From contig NZ_JAZHRR010000001.1 in assembly GCF_036924515.1 (NCBI RefSeq), positions 6,357,001 through 6,421,000 of the forward strand: 64,000 nt of DNA, given 5' to 3'. Made by a program: the position numbers and the translations under genes. Shown here piece by piece: positions 26,335-34,416 of this stretch; position 1 is the stretch's first letter, and every line of letters starts with the position of its first letter. The stretch comes from Bradyrhizobium sp. AZCC 1610. GTDB lineage: Bacteria; Pseudomonadota; Alphaproteobacteria; Rhizobiales; Xanthobacteraceae. The notes under the pieces are model-generated. The model was given only the letters and a program-made list of their open reading frames with translations, was not told the origin of the DNA and did not search any database.

Positions 26335-26547
26335 GGGCGCTCCTTTGCGAGCGACAGACTGCATCTGCTATGTCCAGAGCCCGAATGCCGGGGCGGGAGC
26401 TTCTCGTTGTGAGCCCGCAGCCGGTCGGCTGCGCCGCAGGCGCTGCCGATCCGGCTTGCCTGCAGCACCGAAACAACCGGGATTTCCGTTGAGCGTTCCA
26501 GAGATTGGACTGGCGGATACAGTGCTTCATCGACGAAACCGAGCGTC

Positions 26548-26588
26548 AAAAAAAACCCCGCCATCCGCATTCTAGCGAGATGACGGGG
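26548..26588 (-). terminator. rho-independent terminator
   Basis: On the minus strand a 10-bp stem (CCCCGTCATC paired with GATGGCGGGG, one mismatch) with a 13-base loop is followed by eight T. It lies about 180 nt behind the SDR gene and would end that transcript before the phosphoribosyltransferase gene. Confidence 0.75.
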
Positions 26589-26750
26589 CTTTCGGAGCAT
26601 TCACCTTCTTATTGATTGAAGGTTACCTGCTCCTTGTCTCGATAACTCTCAGGACGCGGTTACGTTCCGAAGAATTCAAAAAAATGGCTGTCCCGAACGA
26701 ATAGAGGTCGGAACCCGGAACGGAACACGTCGCGCGTAAGTCCTCTCTGG

Positions 26751-26780
26751 TGCATGTCTAGTGCATGCTCTAGTGCATGC
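26751..26780. repeat. short tandem repeat over the end of the SDR gene
   Basis: The unit TGCATG(C)TCTAG occurs twice and is followed by a third partial TGCATGC. The innermost copy holds the last codons and TAG stop of the SDR gene, so the stop region is effectively triplicated. Confidence 0.6.
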
Positions 26781-27648
26781 GATTCCCGACAGGTTTGCCT
26801 TTCAGGCCGTCGTGCGAGTGCCTGAGGTCGAGCGTCGGCTTTGGCTGCTCTCTCACAAAGCTCTTTGCCATCTCTCCCGGGCCGCCTTTTGCAATCGTGG
26901 TTCCGCCATCGGCGAATATCAGCGCTCCCGTCAGGAAACTCGCTTCATCCGAGGCTGCGAAGGCGAATACATTGGCCATCTCCTCGGGCGTGCCGCGCCG
27001 GCCGAGCACCGTGCCGGCAACGGTCTGCTTTTCCATTTGCGCATCCATTGGTCCCGTCTCCTTGTGCGTCCAGGCCGTGTCGATCGGGCCCGGGCACACG
27101 CACAGCGCACGCACGCCGTACTTGCCCTGCTCGTAGGCGACGCCCCGCATGAAAGCGTGCAGAAAACCCTTGGAGCCGCCGTAGGGCGCAGCCGTCGGCT
27201 CACCCATCTCGCCGGCTTCCGAACCGGTCGAGATCACGACACCGCGCGAACGTTGAAGCTGCGGCAGCGCGAACTTGGTCATCAGGAACGCGGAACGGAC
27301 GTTGTTCCGAACGATGTAATCGAACATCTCGACGGAATGATCCTGACATTCGGCGATTTCGGGAAACACGCCGGCATTGTTGATCAGAATGTCGATCTTG
27401 CCAAACGCATCCGCCGCCAGAGCGACGCAGGCCTGGGCGTCTACTTCGTCCGAGAGATCGCCGAGAAATGATTCGGCCGCGCCGCCGCGCGCCCGGATCG
27501 CCCGGACGACGTCATCCACGGGATCCTCGGACAATCCGGCGGCCACGACTTTCGCGCCTTCTCTTGCGAACTTGTGCGCGATGGCTTCGCCAATACCGGT
27601 CCCCGCCCCCGTCACGATCGCTATCTTGCCGTCCAGCCGACCCGCCAT
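26770..27648 (-). CDS. short-chain dehydrogenase/reductase
   Basis: The 292-residue classical SDR has the cofactor motif IVTGAGTGIGEAIAHKFARE, the structural NNAG in DILINNAGVFP, and the catalytic Ser (VISTGSEAG) plus YxxxK as YGGSK. The PG motif is CPGPIDTAW. The loop after the second strand favours no particular cofactor. GGAGA precedes the ATG at MAGRLDGK. The C-terminus (residues ~255-292) is longer than usual and polar. The substrate is unknown. A terminator lies downstream. Confidence 0.87.
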   Translation of the reverse strand: MAGRLDGKIAIVTGAGTGIGEAIAHKFAREGAKVVAAGLSEDPVDDVVRAIRARGGAAESFLGDLSDEVDAQACVALAADAFGKIDILINNAGVFPEIAECQDHSVEMFDYIVRNNVRSAFLMTKFALPQLQRSRGVVISTGSEAGEMGEPTAAPYGGSKGFLHAFMRGVAYEQGKYGVRALCVCPGPIDTAWTHKETGPMDAQMEKQTVAGTVLGRRGTPEEMANVFAFAASDEASFLTGALIFADGGTTIAKGGPGEMAKSFVREQPKPTLDLRHSHDGLKGKPVGNRMH

Positions 27649-27834
27649 CTGTTGTCTCCGATTGCGTTGATCCGAGCGTTGAACGCCGTCGTACAAGCAG
27701 TGTTCCACCGTTTCGGCCGCGGCGCCGACGGCGGGCGGATGCTGTGGCTCAAGAAACGGCCCCCGGACGAGCTGGCAGGTTGTTCGGCCAACACTCGATT
27801 CGACCTCTCCACTGCAGCTGCGGGGGCAGATATT

Positions 27835-28263
27835 TTATCGACGCGCCTTCGCAGTCGGTTGCGAGATGTACTTCAACGCGCCCCGCGCCGCTTCGTCCTC
27901 CGAGCGGCCGAGGTCGGCCAGCGCGACGACCCCGACGAGCCGCTTGTCTCGGTTGAGAACAGGCAGGCGCCGCACCTGATGCTTGGCCATGATCTGCGCG
28001 GCGGCTTCGGCATCGTCGTCGCCGAAGCAGTAGCAGATACCTTCGGACATCACCTCTCGAACCGTCGTGTTGCCGGGCGACCGCTCCTCGGCGACCGCTC
28101 GCACCGCGATATCCCGGTCGGTGACCATACCGATCAGACGGTTGTTTTCGCCGACCGGGAGGGCACCGATATTGTCGGCCTTCATGCACTTTGCAGCATC
28201 ACGAATGGTCATGTTGGGATCCGCGATGCGTACCGCCGGCGTCATGATTTCCCGGACCTGCAT
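27835..28263 (-). CDS. CBS-domain protein
   Basis: The 142-residue protein contains a tandem CBS pair: VREIMTPAVRIADPNMTIRD, then MVTDRDIAVRAVAEE and VREVMSEGICYCFGDDDAEA, then LVGVVALADLGRSE. Stand-alone CBS pairs bind adenosyl ligands and modulate other proteins. Start MQVREIM is set by AGGAGA at the right spacing. It is cytoplasmic and its partner is unknown. Confidence 0.85.
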   Translation of the reverse strand: MQVREIMTPAVRIADPNMTIRDAAKCMKADNIGALPVGENNRLIGMVTDRDIAVRAVAEERSPGNTTVREVMSEGICYCFGDDDAEAAAQIMAKHQVRRLPVLNRDKRLVGVVALADLGRSEDEAARGALKYISQPTAKARR

Positions 28264-28414
28264 GGCTGGTCTCCTGAAGCTGACGAACCTGCAAGCTAAC
28301 GCCGGCAGTTTGGGCTTGTTTCGCGGATACTCGGGGAACCGCTGAAGGCGCGGGTCGGGCGCGGCAACACGTCTTTCCGGCGATCCGAGCCGAAACTGTT
28401 CCACTCTGCTCAGG

Positions 28415-29659
28415 TCAAAGGTAGCGATCCGGCGCGAACGGTGCGACGTCGAAAGGAGGCGGCGTGCCGCCGATCATGGCGGCGATGGCGGCGCCGGTCG
28501 CAGGCCCCGTCGTGAAGCCGATGTGCTGATTGCCGAAGGCAAGCCACAGGCCGGCATGCCGGGACGCCGCACCGATCATCGGCAGGCTGTCGGGCAGCGT
28601 CGGACGCGAGCCGCGCCACGTTTCGCCGACGGCATCGCCGAATTCGACTACGCCGCGCGCGAGCGGAACGACCTGATCGAGCTGGGCGAATGAGGAAGGC
28701 GCATCGCGGCCGGTCAGTTCGACGCCTGAGGTGACGCGAATGCCCTGCTCCATCGGCGTCATGATGAAACCGCCGTCGATGTCATAGATAGGACGCTGTA
28801 AAGCACGTGCCGGGTTCGGCTTGAATTCGCGATGATAGCCGCGTTCAAACGCCAGCGGCACGCGATAGCCGAGCGGCCGCAAAATTTCCGCGGACCAGGG
28901 TCCCAGTGCGACCACGACATGGCGCGCCGAAATCTCGTCGGCGGTCAGCAGCACCCGCCAGTGGTCGCCCTCAGGCACGATCGCCCTGATATCCGACTGC
29001 CTGACATCGCCGCCCGCACTCGCGAACATCCGCGCATAGGCCTTGACCACCGCGCCCGGCGAATCGACCGAGGCGGTCTGCGTGTGCAGCAGACCCGTTT
29101 TATAGACAGGCACGATATCAGACTCGAGTGCGGAGATGGCCTGGCGGTCGAGCAACTCGCTGGCGATGCCGTATTCGGCCAGCAGGGCCTGCTCCTGCTT
29201 CGCCACCGCGGCGGCATCGCTGCGCCACGCCTTCAGCCAGCCGGTCTCGCGGATGCGATGCCCCGCTTCCGCTTTCACGATCCATTCCCGATGCAATTTT
29301 GCCGATGCGCCGATCAATCCGTGCAGCGCGGTCGCCCGCGGCCTGAAACGCGACGCGGTCGAATCGGCCAGAAAGCGCGCGACCCAGCTCGCGTTCTGCA
29401 CCGCCCAAAGCGGATTCCACCGCAATGCCGCGTGGCGGTTGGTCAGGTATTTCGGGAGCGACTTCCATAGCGACGGATTGTTGAGCGGTGTGATCGAGCC
29501 ACTGCTGATGATGCCGGCGTTGCCATAAGAGGTCTCGCTGCCCGGCTCGCGGCGGTCGATCAGAACGACCGACATTCCGCGCTGCCGTGCGGCGTAGGCT
29601 GTCGATACGCCGACGATGCCCGCGCCGAGCACCACGACATCCGCTTTGTCTTCCGACAT
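28415..29659 (-). CDS. FAD-dependent oxidoreductase, D-amino-acid dehydrogenase-like
   Basis: The 414-residue DadA/DAO-family flavoenzyme has the FAD-binding motif VVVLGAGIVGVSTAYAARQR, then ETSYGNAGII (typical of DadA small-subunit-like enzymes), GPWSAEILRPLGY, and the C-terminal FAD motif FGNQHIGFTTGPATG. It probably oxidises D-amino acids and passes electrons to the respiratory chain at the inner membrane face. No L-alanine racemase gene is adjacent. A short decayed copy of its middle lies at 25565. Confidence 0.85.
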   Translation of the reverse strand: MSEDKADVVVLGAGIVGVSTAYAARQRGMSVVLIDRREPGSETSYGNAGIISSGSITPLNNPSLWKSLPKYLTNRHAALRWNPLWAVQNASWVARFLADSTASRFRPRATALHGLIGASAKLHREWIVKAEAGHRIRETGWLKAWRSDAAAVAKQEQALLAEYGIASELLDRQAISALESDIVPVYKTGLLHTQTASVDSPGAVVKAYARMFASAGGDVRQSDIRAIVPEGDHWRVLLTADEISARHVVVALGPWSAEILRPLGYRVPLAFERGYHREFKPNPARALQRPIYDIDGGFIMTPMEQGIRVTSGVELTGRDAPSSFAQLDQVVPLARGVVEFGDAVGETWRGSRPTLPDSLPMIGAASRHAGLWLAFGNQHIGFTTGPATGAAIAAMIGGTPPPFDVAPFAPDRYL

Positions 29660-29855
29660 CGATTTTCCGAATATTTTCGCCAAGGAGATTTCACATCATG
29701 GTCGGCCCGCCGCCGACCGGCAACACTAGAAAGTTCCTTTCCCAACAAATGATCACCAAAAGGCCGCATGTGAGTCCGCAACCTTTTTGGTTGCCGTGGC
29801 TTTGTGCACCGCGACGTTCGTCGCATTCCAGCCAACCTTCATAGGAGTTGACTAT

Positions 29856-30146
29856 ATGGCTGCACTACTCGGAAACCTGCTTGGTACCGTCGATGGCCTG
29901 CTTGGAACCGCCACCGGCGTCCTTGGCGGCGCAAGCGCAAGCGGTAGCGCCTCTGCCAGCGCCAGCGGCACGGCGGATCTGTCCAACACGCTCCATCTCG
30001 GCGCGTTGATTGAAACCAGCCCGAGCATCGACCTCTCCGCCGGGCTCGACGGTATCGATGCCTCGGTTTCCGCGCCGACCCTGGTCGGTGCCAGCGCAGA
30101 TGTCGGCCAGCTCGATGCCGGCGGCCTGCTCAACGGCCTCGTCTAA
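29856..30146 (+). CDS. small acidic low-complexity protein, putative type I secretion substrate
   Basis: The 96-residue protein has no Lys, Arg, Cys or aromatic residue and about eight acidic ones. Residues 1-25 are an amphipathic Leu/Gly repeat (LLGNLLGTVDGLLGTATGVL), then a Gly-Ala-Ser linker (GGASASGSASASASG). Asp/Leu-rich strands follow, ending in a hydrophobic C-terminus (GGLLNGLV). There is no Sec or Tat signal and no GGxGxD RTX repeat. AGGAG lies 8 nt upstream. Its place directly before the type I secretion ATPase, and its acidic composition, suggest it is exported by that system. The function is unknown; adhesin-like or bacteriocin-like roles are both possible. Confidence 0.65.
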   Translation: MAALLGNLLGTVDGLLGTATGVLGGASASGSASASASGTADLSNTLHLGALIETSPSIDLSAGLDGIDASVSAPTLVGASADVGQLDAGGLLNGLV

Positions 30147-30181
30147 CTCCAATTTGAGTCCAGACATTTTCGAAAACGCGC

Positions 30182-30206
30182 GGCGTGGGGAACGCATCCC
30201 CACGCC
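30182..30206 (+). promoter_or_regulatory. intergenic hairpin, possible attenuator
   Basis: A perfect 9-bp stem GGCGTGGGG / CCCCACGCC with a 7-base loop lies 36 nt after the small acidic gene and 71 nt before the secretion ATPase. No T-run follows. It could stabilise the upstream mRNA or partly stop transcription so that cargo exceeds transporter. Confidence 0.5.
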
Positions 30207-30277
30207 ACGTCATGGCCGCCTGCACTGCACGAGTAGATCGCGCAGCGTCATATCAACTCGCTTAAGGTGATCGCCGA

Positions 30278-32011
30278 ATGCCGGCAGGCTCGTTGACCGT
30301 TCCCGACGACTCCGTCGCGCCGGCGCGGCGGATCGATGACGTTCGCCAGGCGCTGGTCGCGCTGTGGCCGCACTTCCTCTGGGCCGGGCTGTTCTCCAGC
30401 GGCATCAACCTGCTCTATCTGAGCTCGCCGCTCTATCTGATGCAGGTCTACAACCGTGTCCTGCTCAACGAGAATGTTTCCACGCTCGTCCTCCTCACCC
30501 TGATTCTCGCGATTGCGCTGCTCACCATGGCGGCGCTGGACGCGGTGCGCTCCTGCATCCTGATCCGCTGCGGCATCCGCCTCGACATGGAGCTGTCGGC
30601 ACGCGTGTTCGAGGCGCTGGTGGTGCACTCGGCGCAGCGCGGCGCCTCGCGCGGCGCGCAGCAATTGCGCAATCTCGATCAGTTCCGCACCTTCGTGACC
30701 GGTCCAGGCATATATTTCGCGTTCGACCTGCCGTGGATCCCGATCTATCTCATGCTGTTGTTCTTCATCCATCCGCTGCTCGGCATCGTCGCGACCATCG
30801 GCGCCGTGCTGCTGCTCGGGCTCGCCGGCCTCAACGAGGTGATGACCCGCGAGCCGATGAAGCAAGCGGAGGCCGCCGGCAACCAGTCCTACGTGTTCAC
30901 CGAAAACATCCTGCGCCACGCCGACGTCATCCGCGCGATGGGCATGCAGCCGGCGGTGGAGCGCAACTGGCAGAGCCAGCGCTCGTCGATGCTGGTGCAG
31001 CAGGCGCAGGCCAGCGACAAGAACGCGGTGATGACCTCGTCCATCCGCTTCTTCCGCCTTTTGCTGCAATCGCTGATGCTCGGCACCGGCGCCTGGCTTG
31101 CGATCGACCACGCCATCACGCCGGCAACCATCTTCGCCGCCAGCATCGTGATGGGCCGCGCGCTGGTCCCGGTGGAACAGGCAGTCGGCACCTGGAAGCA
31201 ATTCATCGGCGCGCGCGAGGCCTATGCGGAAGTCCGCGAGCTGCTCGCCGAGATCGACCTGACGCCGCCGCACACCATCGTGCCGCGCGCGCGCAATACG
31301 ATCGAGGTGCGTGAATTGCGCTGCCTGCTGCCGGCGCGCAAGGAGCCCGTCATCAGGGACCTGACGTTCGAGCTTGGCGGCGGCCAGGCGCTCGGCATCG
31401 TCGGCCCGAGCGGCTCCGGCAAAAGCACGCTGGCCCGCCTTTTGGTCGGCGCCATCGCACCGGCCGACGGACGATTGCGCTTCGGCGGGCTCGACTATAG
31501 CCATTGGGATCCGCTCGAGTTCGGCCGCCATGTCGGCTACCTGCCGCAGGACGTCGGCCTGTTCGCCGGCACCGTGCGCGAGAACATCGCCCGCTTCGGC
31601 GACGCCTCGACGGAGGAGATCATCGACGCCGCCAAGCGCGCCGGCATTCACGAGATGGTGCTCGATCTGCCGAAGCAATACGACACACGGTTGGGTCCCG
31701 GCGGCGTCGGCCTGTCGGGCGGGCAGCGCCAGCGTCTGGCGCTGGCGCGTGCGCTGCTCGGACGTCCGCCGCTGCTCGTGCTCGACGAGCCCAACGCCAA
31801 CCTCGATGCCCCCGGCGAAGAGGCGCTGAAGGTGGCGCTGCTGCAGGCCAAGAGCGAGGGCGCGACCGTCATCGTGATCACGCACCGGACCACCATCCTC
31901 GACATCGTCGACGTCATGATGGTGCTGCGGGGTGGCATGCTCGACATGCTCGGGCCTCCGGGTGAGGTCTATCACGCCTTGCAGCAGGCCGCGGCGGGGC
32001 GCGCGTCATGA
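30278..32011 (+). CDS. type I secretion system permease/ATPase (PrtD/LapB-like)
   Basis: The 577-residue ABC exporter half-transporter starts directly with its membrane domain (FLWAGLFSSGINLLYLSSPL, MQVYNRVL; six helices to ~290) and has no N-terminal C39 peptidase or C39-like domain. Its ATPase domain has Walker A GPSGSGKST near residue 375, signature LSGGQRQRLALARAL, Walker B LLVLDEPNANLD and H-loop VIVITHRTT. This is the PrtD class that usually exports C-terminal-signal substrates. The stop overlaps the adaptor start by ATGA. A TolC-type outer membrane gene is not in the window. Confidence 0.9.
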   Translation: MPAGSLTVPDDSVAPARRIDDVRQALVALWPHFLWAGLFSSGINLLYLSSPLYLMQVYNRVLLNENVSTLVLLTLILAIALLTMAALDAVRSCILIRCGIRLDMELSARVFEALVVHSAQRGASRGAQQLRNLDQFRTFVTGPGIYFAFDLPWIPIYLMLLFFIHPLLGIVATIGAVLLLGLAGLNEVMTREPMKQAEAAGNQSYVFTENILRHADVIRAMGMQPAVERNWQSQRSSMLVQQAQASDKNAVMTSSIRFFRLLLQSLMLGTGAWLAIDHAITPATIFAASIVMGRALVPVEQAVGTWKQFIGAREAYAEVRELLAEIDLTPPHTIVPRARNTIEVRELRCLLPARKEPVIRDLTFELGGGQALGIVGPSGSGKSTLARLLVGAIAPADGRLRFGGLDYSHWDPLEFGRHVGYLPQDVGLFAGTVRENIARFGDASTEEIIDAAKRAGIHEMVLDLPKQYDTRLGPGGVGLSGGQRQRLALARALLGRPPLLVLDEPNANLDAPGEEALKVALLQAKSEGATVIVITHRTTILDIVDVMMVLRGGMLDMLGPPGEVYHALQQAAAGRAS

Positions 32012-33336
32012 CCGCAATCGACAATGGCCTCAGCCCGATGCGCGACCGCGCGCGCTATGCGCTGCCCGGGCGGCCGGCGTTGCTCGGCGGTGGCGTGGTC
32101 GCGGCGTTCGCGGCCGCGATGACGATGTGGGGAACGCTCGCGCCGATTTCCGGCGCGGCCATCGCCAACGGCAACCTCCAGGTCGAAGGCCGCCGCCAGA
32201 GCGTGCAGCACCCCTATGGCGGCGTCGTGCGCCAGCTTATGGTGCGCGACGGCGCGCGCGTCGAAAAGGGTCAGCTCCTGATCCGGCTCGACGACAGCGA
32301 CCCGCGCGCCAAGCTCGACGTGCTCACCGCCGATCGCGACGCTGCATTGGCCGCCCGTGCGCGGTTGATGGCGGAGCGTGACAAGAGCGATGCGCCGGAT
32401 TTCGACGAAGGTCTCCGCGCGCGCAGCGAGCTATCAGCCGTGCGCCAGGCGATGGCCAACGAGACGGCGATGATGGCGGCGCGAAAACACCAGTTCGCGG
32501 CCGAGACGGCGGTGCTGCGCGGCAAGATCAAGGAACTGGAATCGCAGATCGCGGGCACGCAGGCGCAGCTTGCCGGCACCGAGAAGCAGCGCGAGCTGCT
32601 GACGGACGAGATGAACGGCGCGCAGCATCTGTTCGCGCAAGGGTATACGCCGAAGACCCGCATTCTCGCTTTGCAGCGCGAAGACGCCAGGCTGCAGGCC
32701 GATATCGGCGCGCAGCAGGCCAGCATCGCCGGCATGCAGCAGCAGATCGCGCAGAACGATCTCGAGATCGCCCGGGTGGAGCGCGCGCGGATGAGCGAGA
32801 TCACGGACCAGTTGCGCGCGACCGAAAACAAGCTCGCCGAGCTGGCGCCCAGGATCGACGCCGCCACTGACGTGATGACCCGCACGCGGATTACCGCGCC
32901 GGCGACCGGCTCCGTGGTCGGCCTCGACGTCTTCACCGAGGGCGGCGTGATCCAGCCCGGCGCGCGGCTGATGGACATCGTGCCGACCGACAATCCGCTG
33001 ATCGCCGCCGCGAAGCTAAAGCTGTCCGACATCAATGACGTCGCCGTCGGCCACCGCGCCGAAGTGCAGCTCATCGGCGTCAATTATATCGAGCGGCCCC
33101 GGCTCTATGGCACCGTGCACACGGTGTCCGCCGACCGCCTGACCGACGACAAGTCCGGACAGGGCTATTACGCCGTCGAGGTCGCGCTCGATCCGAACGA
33201 CGTCAAGAAGTCGCGCATCGATCTGCAGGCCGGCATGCCGGCCGAGGTGATCGTGCCGACCCGGCCGCGCACCCTGTTCGAATATCTGCTCGGCCCGTTG
33301 CGCGACGAGATCACCCGTGCGTTCCGCGAACGCTGA
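32008..33336 (+). CDS. type I secretion periplasmic adaptor (HlyD family)
   Basis: The 442-residue membrane-fusion protein has one N-terminal span (~27-50, VAAFAAAMTMWGTLAPISGA) and a lipoyl half-motif (GRRQSVQHPYGGVVRQLMVR). A long periplasmic coiled coil at about 95-275 is rich in Gln/Ala/Glu heptads. A second lipoyl half (ITAPATGSVVGLDVFTEGG) and the C-terminal beta-barrel with PAEVIVPTRPRTLFEYLLGPL follow. It would bridge the ABC exporter to an outer-membrane channel. Confidence 0.9.
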   Translation: MTAIDNGLSPMRDRARYALPGRPALLGGGVVAAFAAAMTMWGTLAPISGAAIANGNLQVEGRRQSVQHPYGGVVRQLMVRDGARVEKGQLLIRLDDSDPRAKLDVLTADRDAALAARARLMAERDKSDAPDFDEGLRARSELSAVRQAMANETAMMAARKHQFAAETAVLRGKIKELESQIAGTQAQLAGTEKQRELLTDEMNGAQHLFAQGYTPKTRILALQREDARLQADIGAQQASIAGMQQQIAQNDLEIARVERARMSEITDQLRATENKLAELAPRIDAATDVMTRTRITAPATGSVVGLDVFTEGGVIQPGARLMDIVPTDNPLIAAAKLKLSDINDVAVGHRAEVQLIGVNYIERPRLYGTVHTVSADRLTDDKSGQGYYAVEVALDPNDVKKSRIDLQAGMPAEVIVPTRPRTLFEYLLGPLRDEITRAFRER

Positions 33337-33349
33337 CGAGGAGATGGCC

Positions 33350-34267
33350 ATGGCCGAATCCGAAAAGAACGCCCGCCGCTCCGACGAAGCCGAACGCAGC
33401 CGCCATATCTCGGCAAGCGAATCCGTCGCTTTCGCGACCATGCTGCTCGGCCTTCTCAACGACGCCGATGCAGTGCTGCATCGGCTGGAGCACGAGGGGG
33501 AGGCACGCGCGGCAGCGCCGGCGGCCGCGCACCCGGCAGCGACCGCTCCAGCGGCGCTGGCGCCGGCCGATCCCGGACCGGGACATAACGACCAGCATGC
33601 CGGCGCAGCGGAAACGCCGGCCACAGATCTTTCGCCGACGATCCACGCCGATGCGGCGGCGATCCCGGCGCAGGACGCGGGCGCGACCATCGACCACACG
33701 CCGGCGGGCGACGTGCTTGCCACGAACGTTCTTACATCGTCGCCTGCACTGTCGAGCTTCAGCACCTCCATCGATCACGCGCCATCAACAGCGGTAAGCA
33801 CGGCCTCGCATGGCGGCAGCATCACGTCATCCTCGTTCGATCTCGGCGCATCCGTTCACACTCTCGCAGATACCGTCACCGGCATCGTCGACACCGCGCT
33901 CGCAACAGTATCGAGCACGATATCGAGCCTGAGCGCCACAGTCGGGCAACTGACGTCGACGCTAACGGATACCGTCAGTCACCTCGTCGACGGCCTTACC
34001 GGCACGGTAAGCGGCCTGATCCACGACACACCCGCCACCGGCCTGCTTGCGCCGCTGACGACGGACCTTTCAGGGCTGACATCCAGCGCCACCGATATTT
34101 CCGGCGCCACGCCGCATGACATACCGCTGCTCGACACCGCGGGCGCGATACCGACGTCGCTGTTGCATCCGATGCCGCTGCAGCTCGGCTTCCTCGGTCA
34201 GCCGACCATGGACGGCCACGAGCCGCATGACGGCGCATTCTCGGCGCTGGGCGTGCATCATTTCTGA
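33350..34267 (+). CDS. acidic low-complexity protein, second putative type I secretion substrate
   Basis: The 305-residue protein starts 13 nt after the adaptor gene. GAGGAG is best spaced for the second ATG (MAESEKNARRSDEAE). After a charged helix (ESVAFATMLLGLLNDADAVL) comes a long Ala/Pro/His/Asp-rich linker. Then residues ~165-255 form Ser/Thr/Leu heptads (LADTVTGIVDTALATVSSTI) like repeats in adhesins. The C-terminus is acidic/hydrophobic with a terminal aromatic (ALGVHHF). There is no signal peptide and no RTX motif. The Leu-Thr-Val-Gly repeat recalls the start of the small acidic protein upstream, which supports a shared export route. It could instead be an accessory that tethers substrate. 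Confidence 0.6.
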   Translation: MAESEKNARRSDEAERSRHISASESVAFATMLLGLLNDADAVLHRLEHEGEARAAAPAAAHPAATAPAALAPADPGPGHNDQHAGAAETPATDLSPTIHADAAAIPAQDAGATIDHTPAGDVLATNVLTSSPALSSFSTSIDHAPSTAVSTASHGGSITSSSFDLGASVHTLADTVTGIVDTALATVSSTISSLSATVGQLTSTLTDTVSHLVDGLTGTVSGLIHDTPATGLLAPLTTDLSGLTSSATDISGATPHDIPLLDTAGAIPTSLLHPMPLQLGFLGQPTMDGHEPHDGAFSALGVHHF

Positions 34268-34378
34268 AGAAGAAGTCGGCACTACGCTGGCAAGAGGGCT
34301 CGAGCTGGCGCGTCCAACGTGCCTCTGCCCACTGGGACGTGTTCAAGAAGCCAGCAGACTGGGTTGACTCCGCGAAAC

Positions 34379-34416
34379 GCGTAAGTATATACTTACGCGT
34401 AAGTGATGACTTACGC
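34379..34416. promoter_or_regulatory. twin 20-bp palindromes over the regulator start codon
   Basis: GCGTAAGTATATACTTACGC is a perfect palindrome. It is followed, sharing two bases, by GCGTAAGTGATGACTTACGC, with 8-bp arms around the start codon region GATG. This arrangement fits autoregulation by the ArsR-type product. No Shine-Dalgarno precedes the start, so the message may be leaderless. Confidence 0.75.

Noticed and set aside
30248..31975. 575-codon open frame on the minus strand across the secretion ATPase
   Set aside because: It is antisense to a textbook ABC exporter; the product is His/Arg/Gln-rich without any fold signature, as expected from the GC3 bias of the opposite frame.
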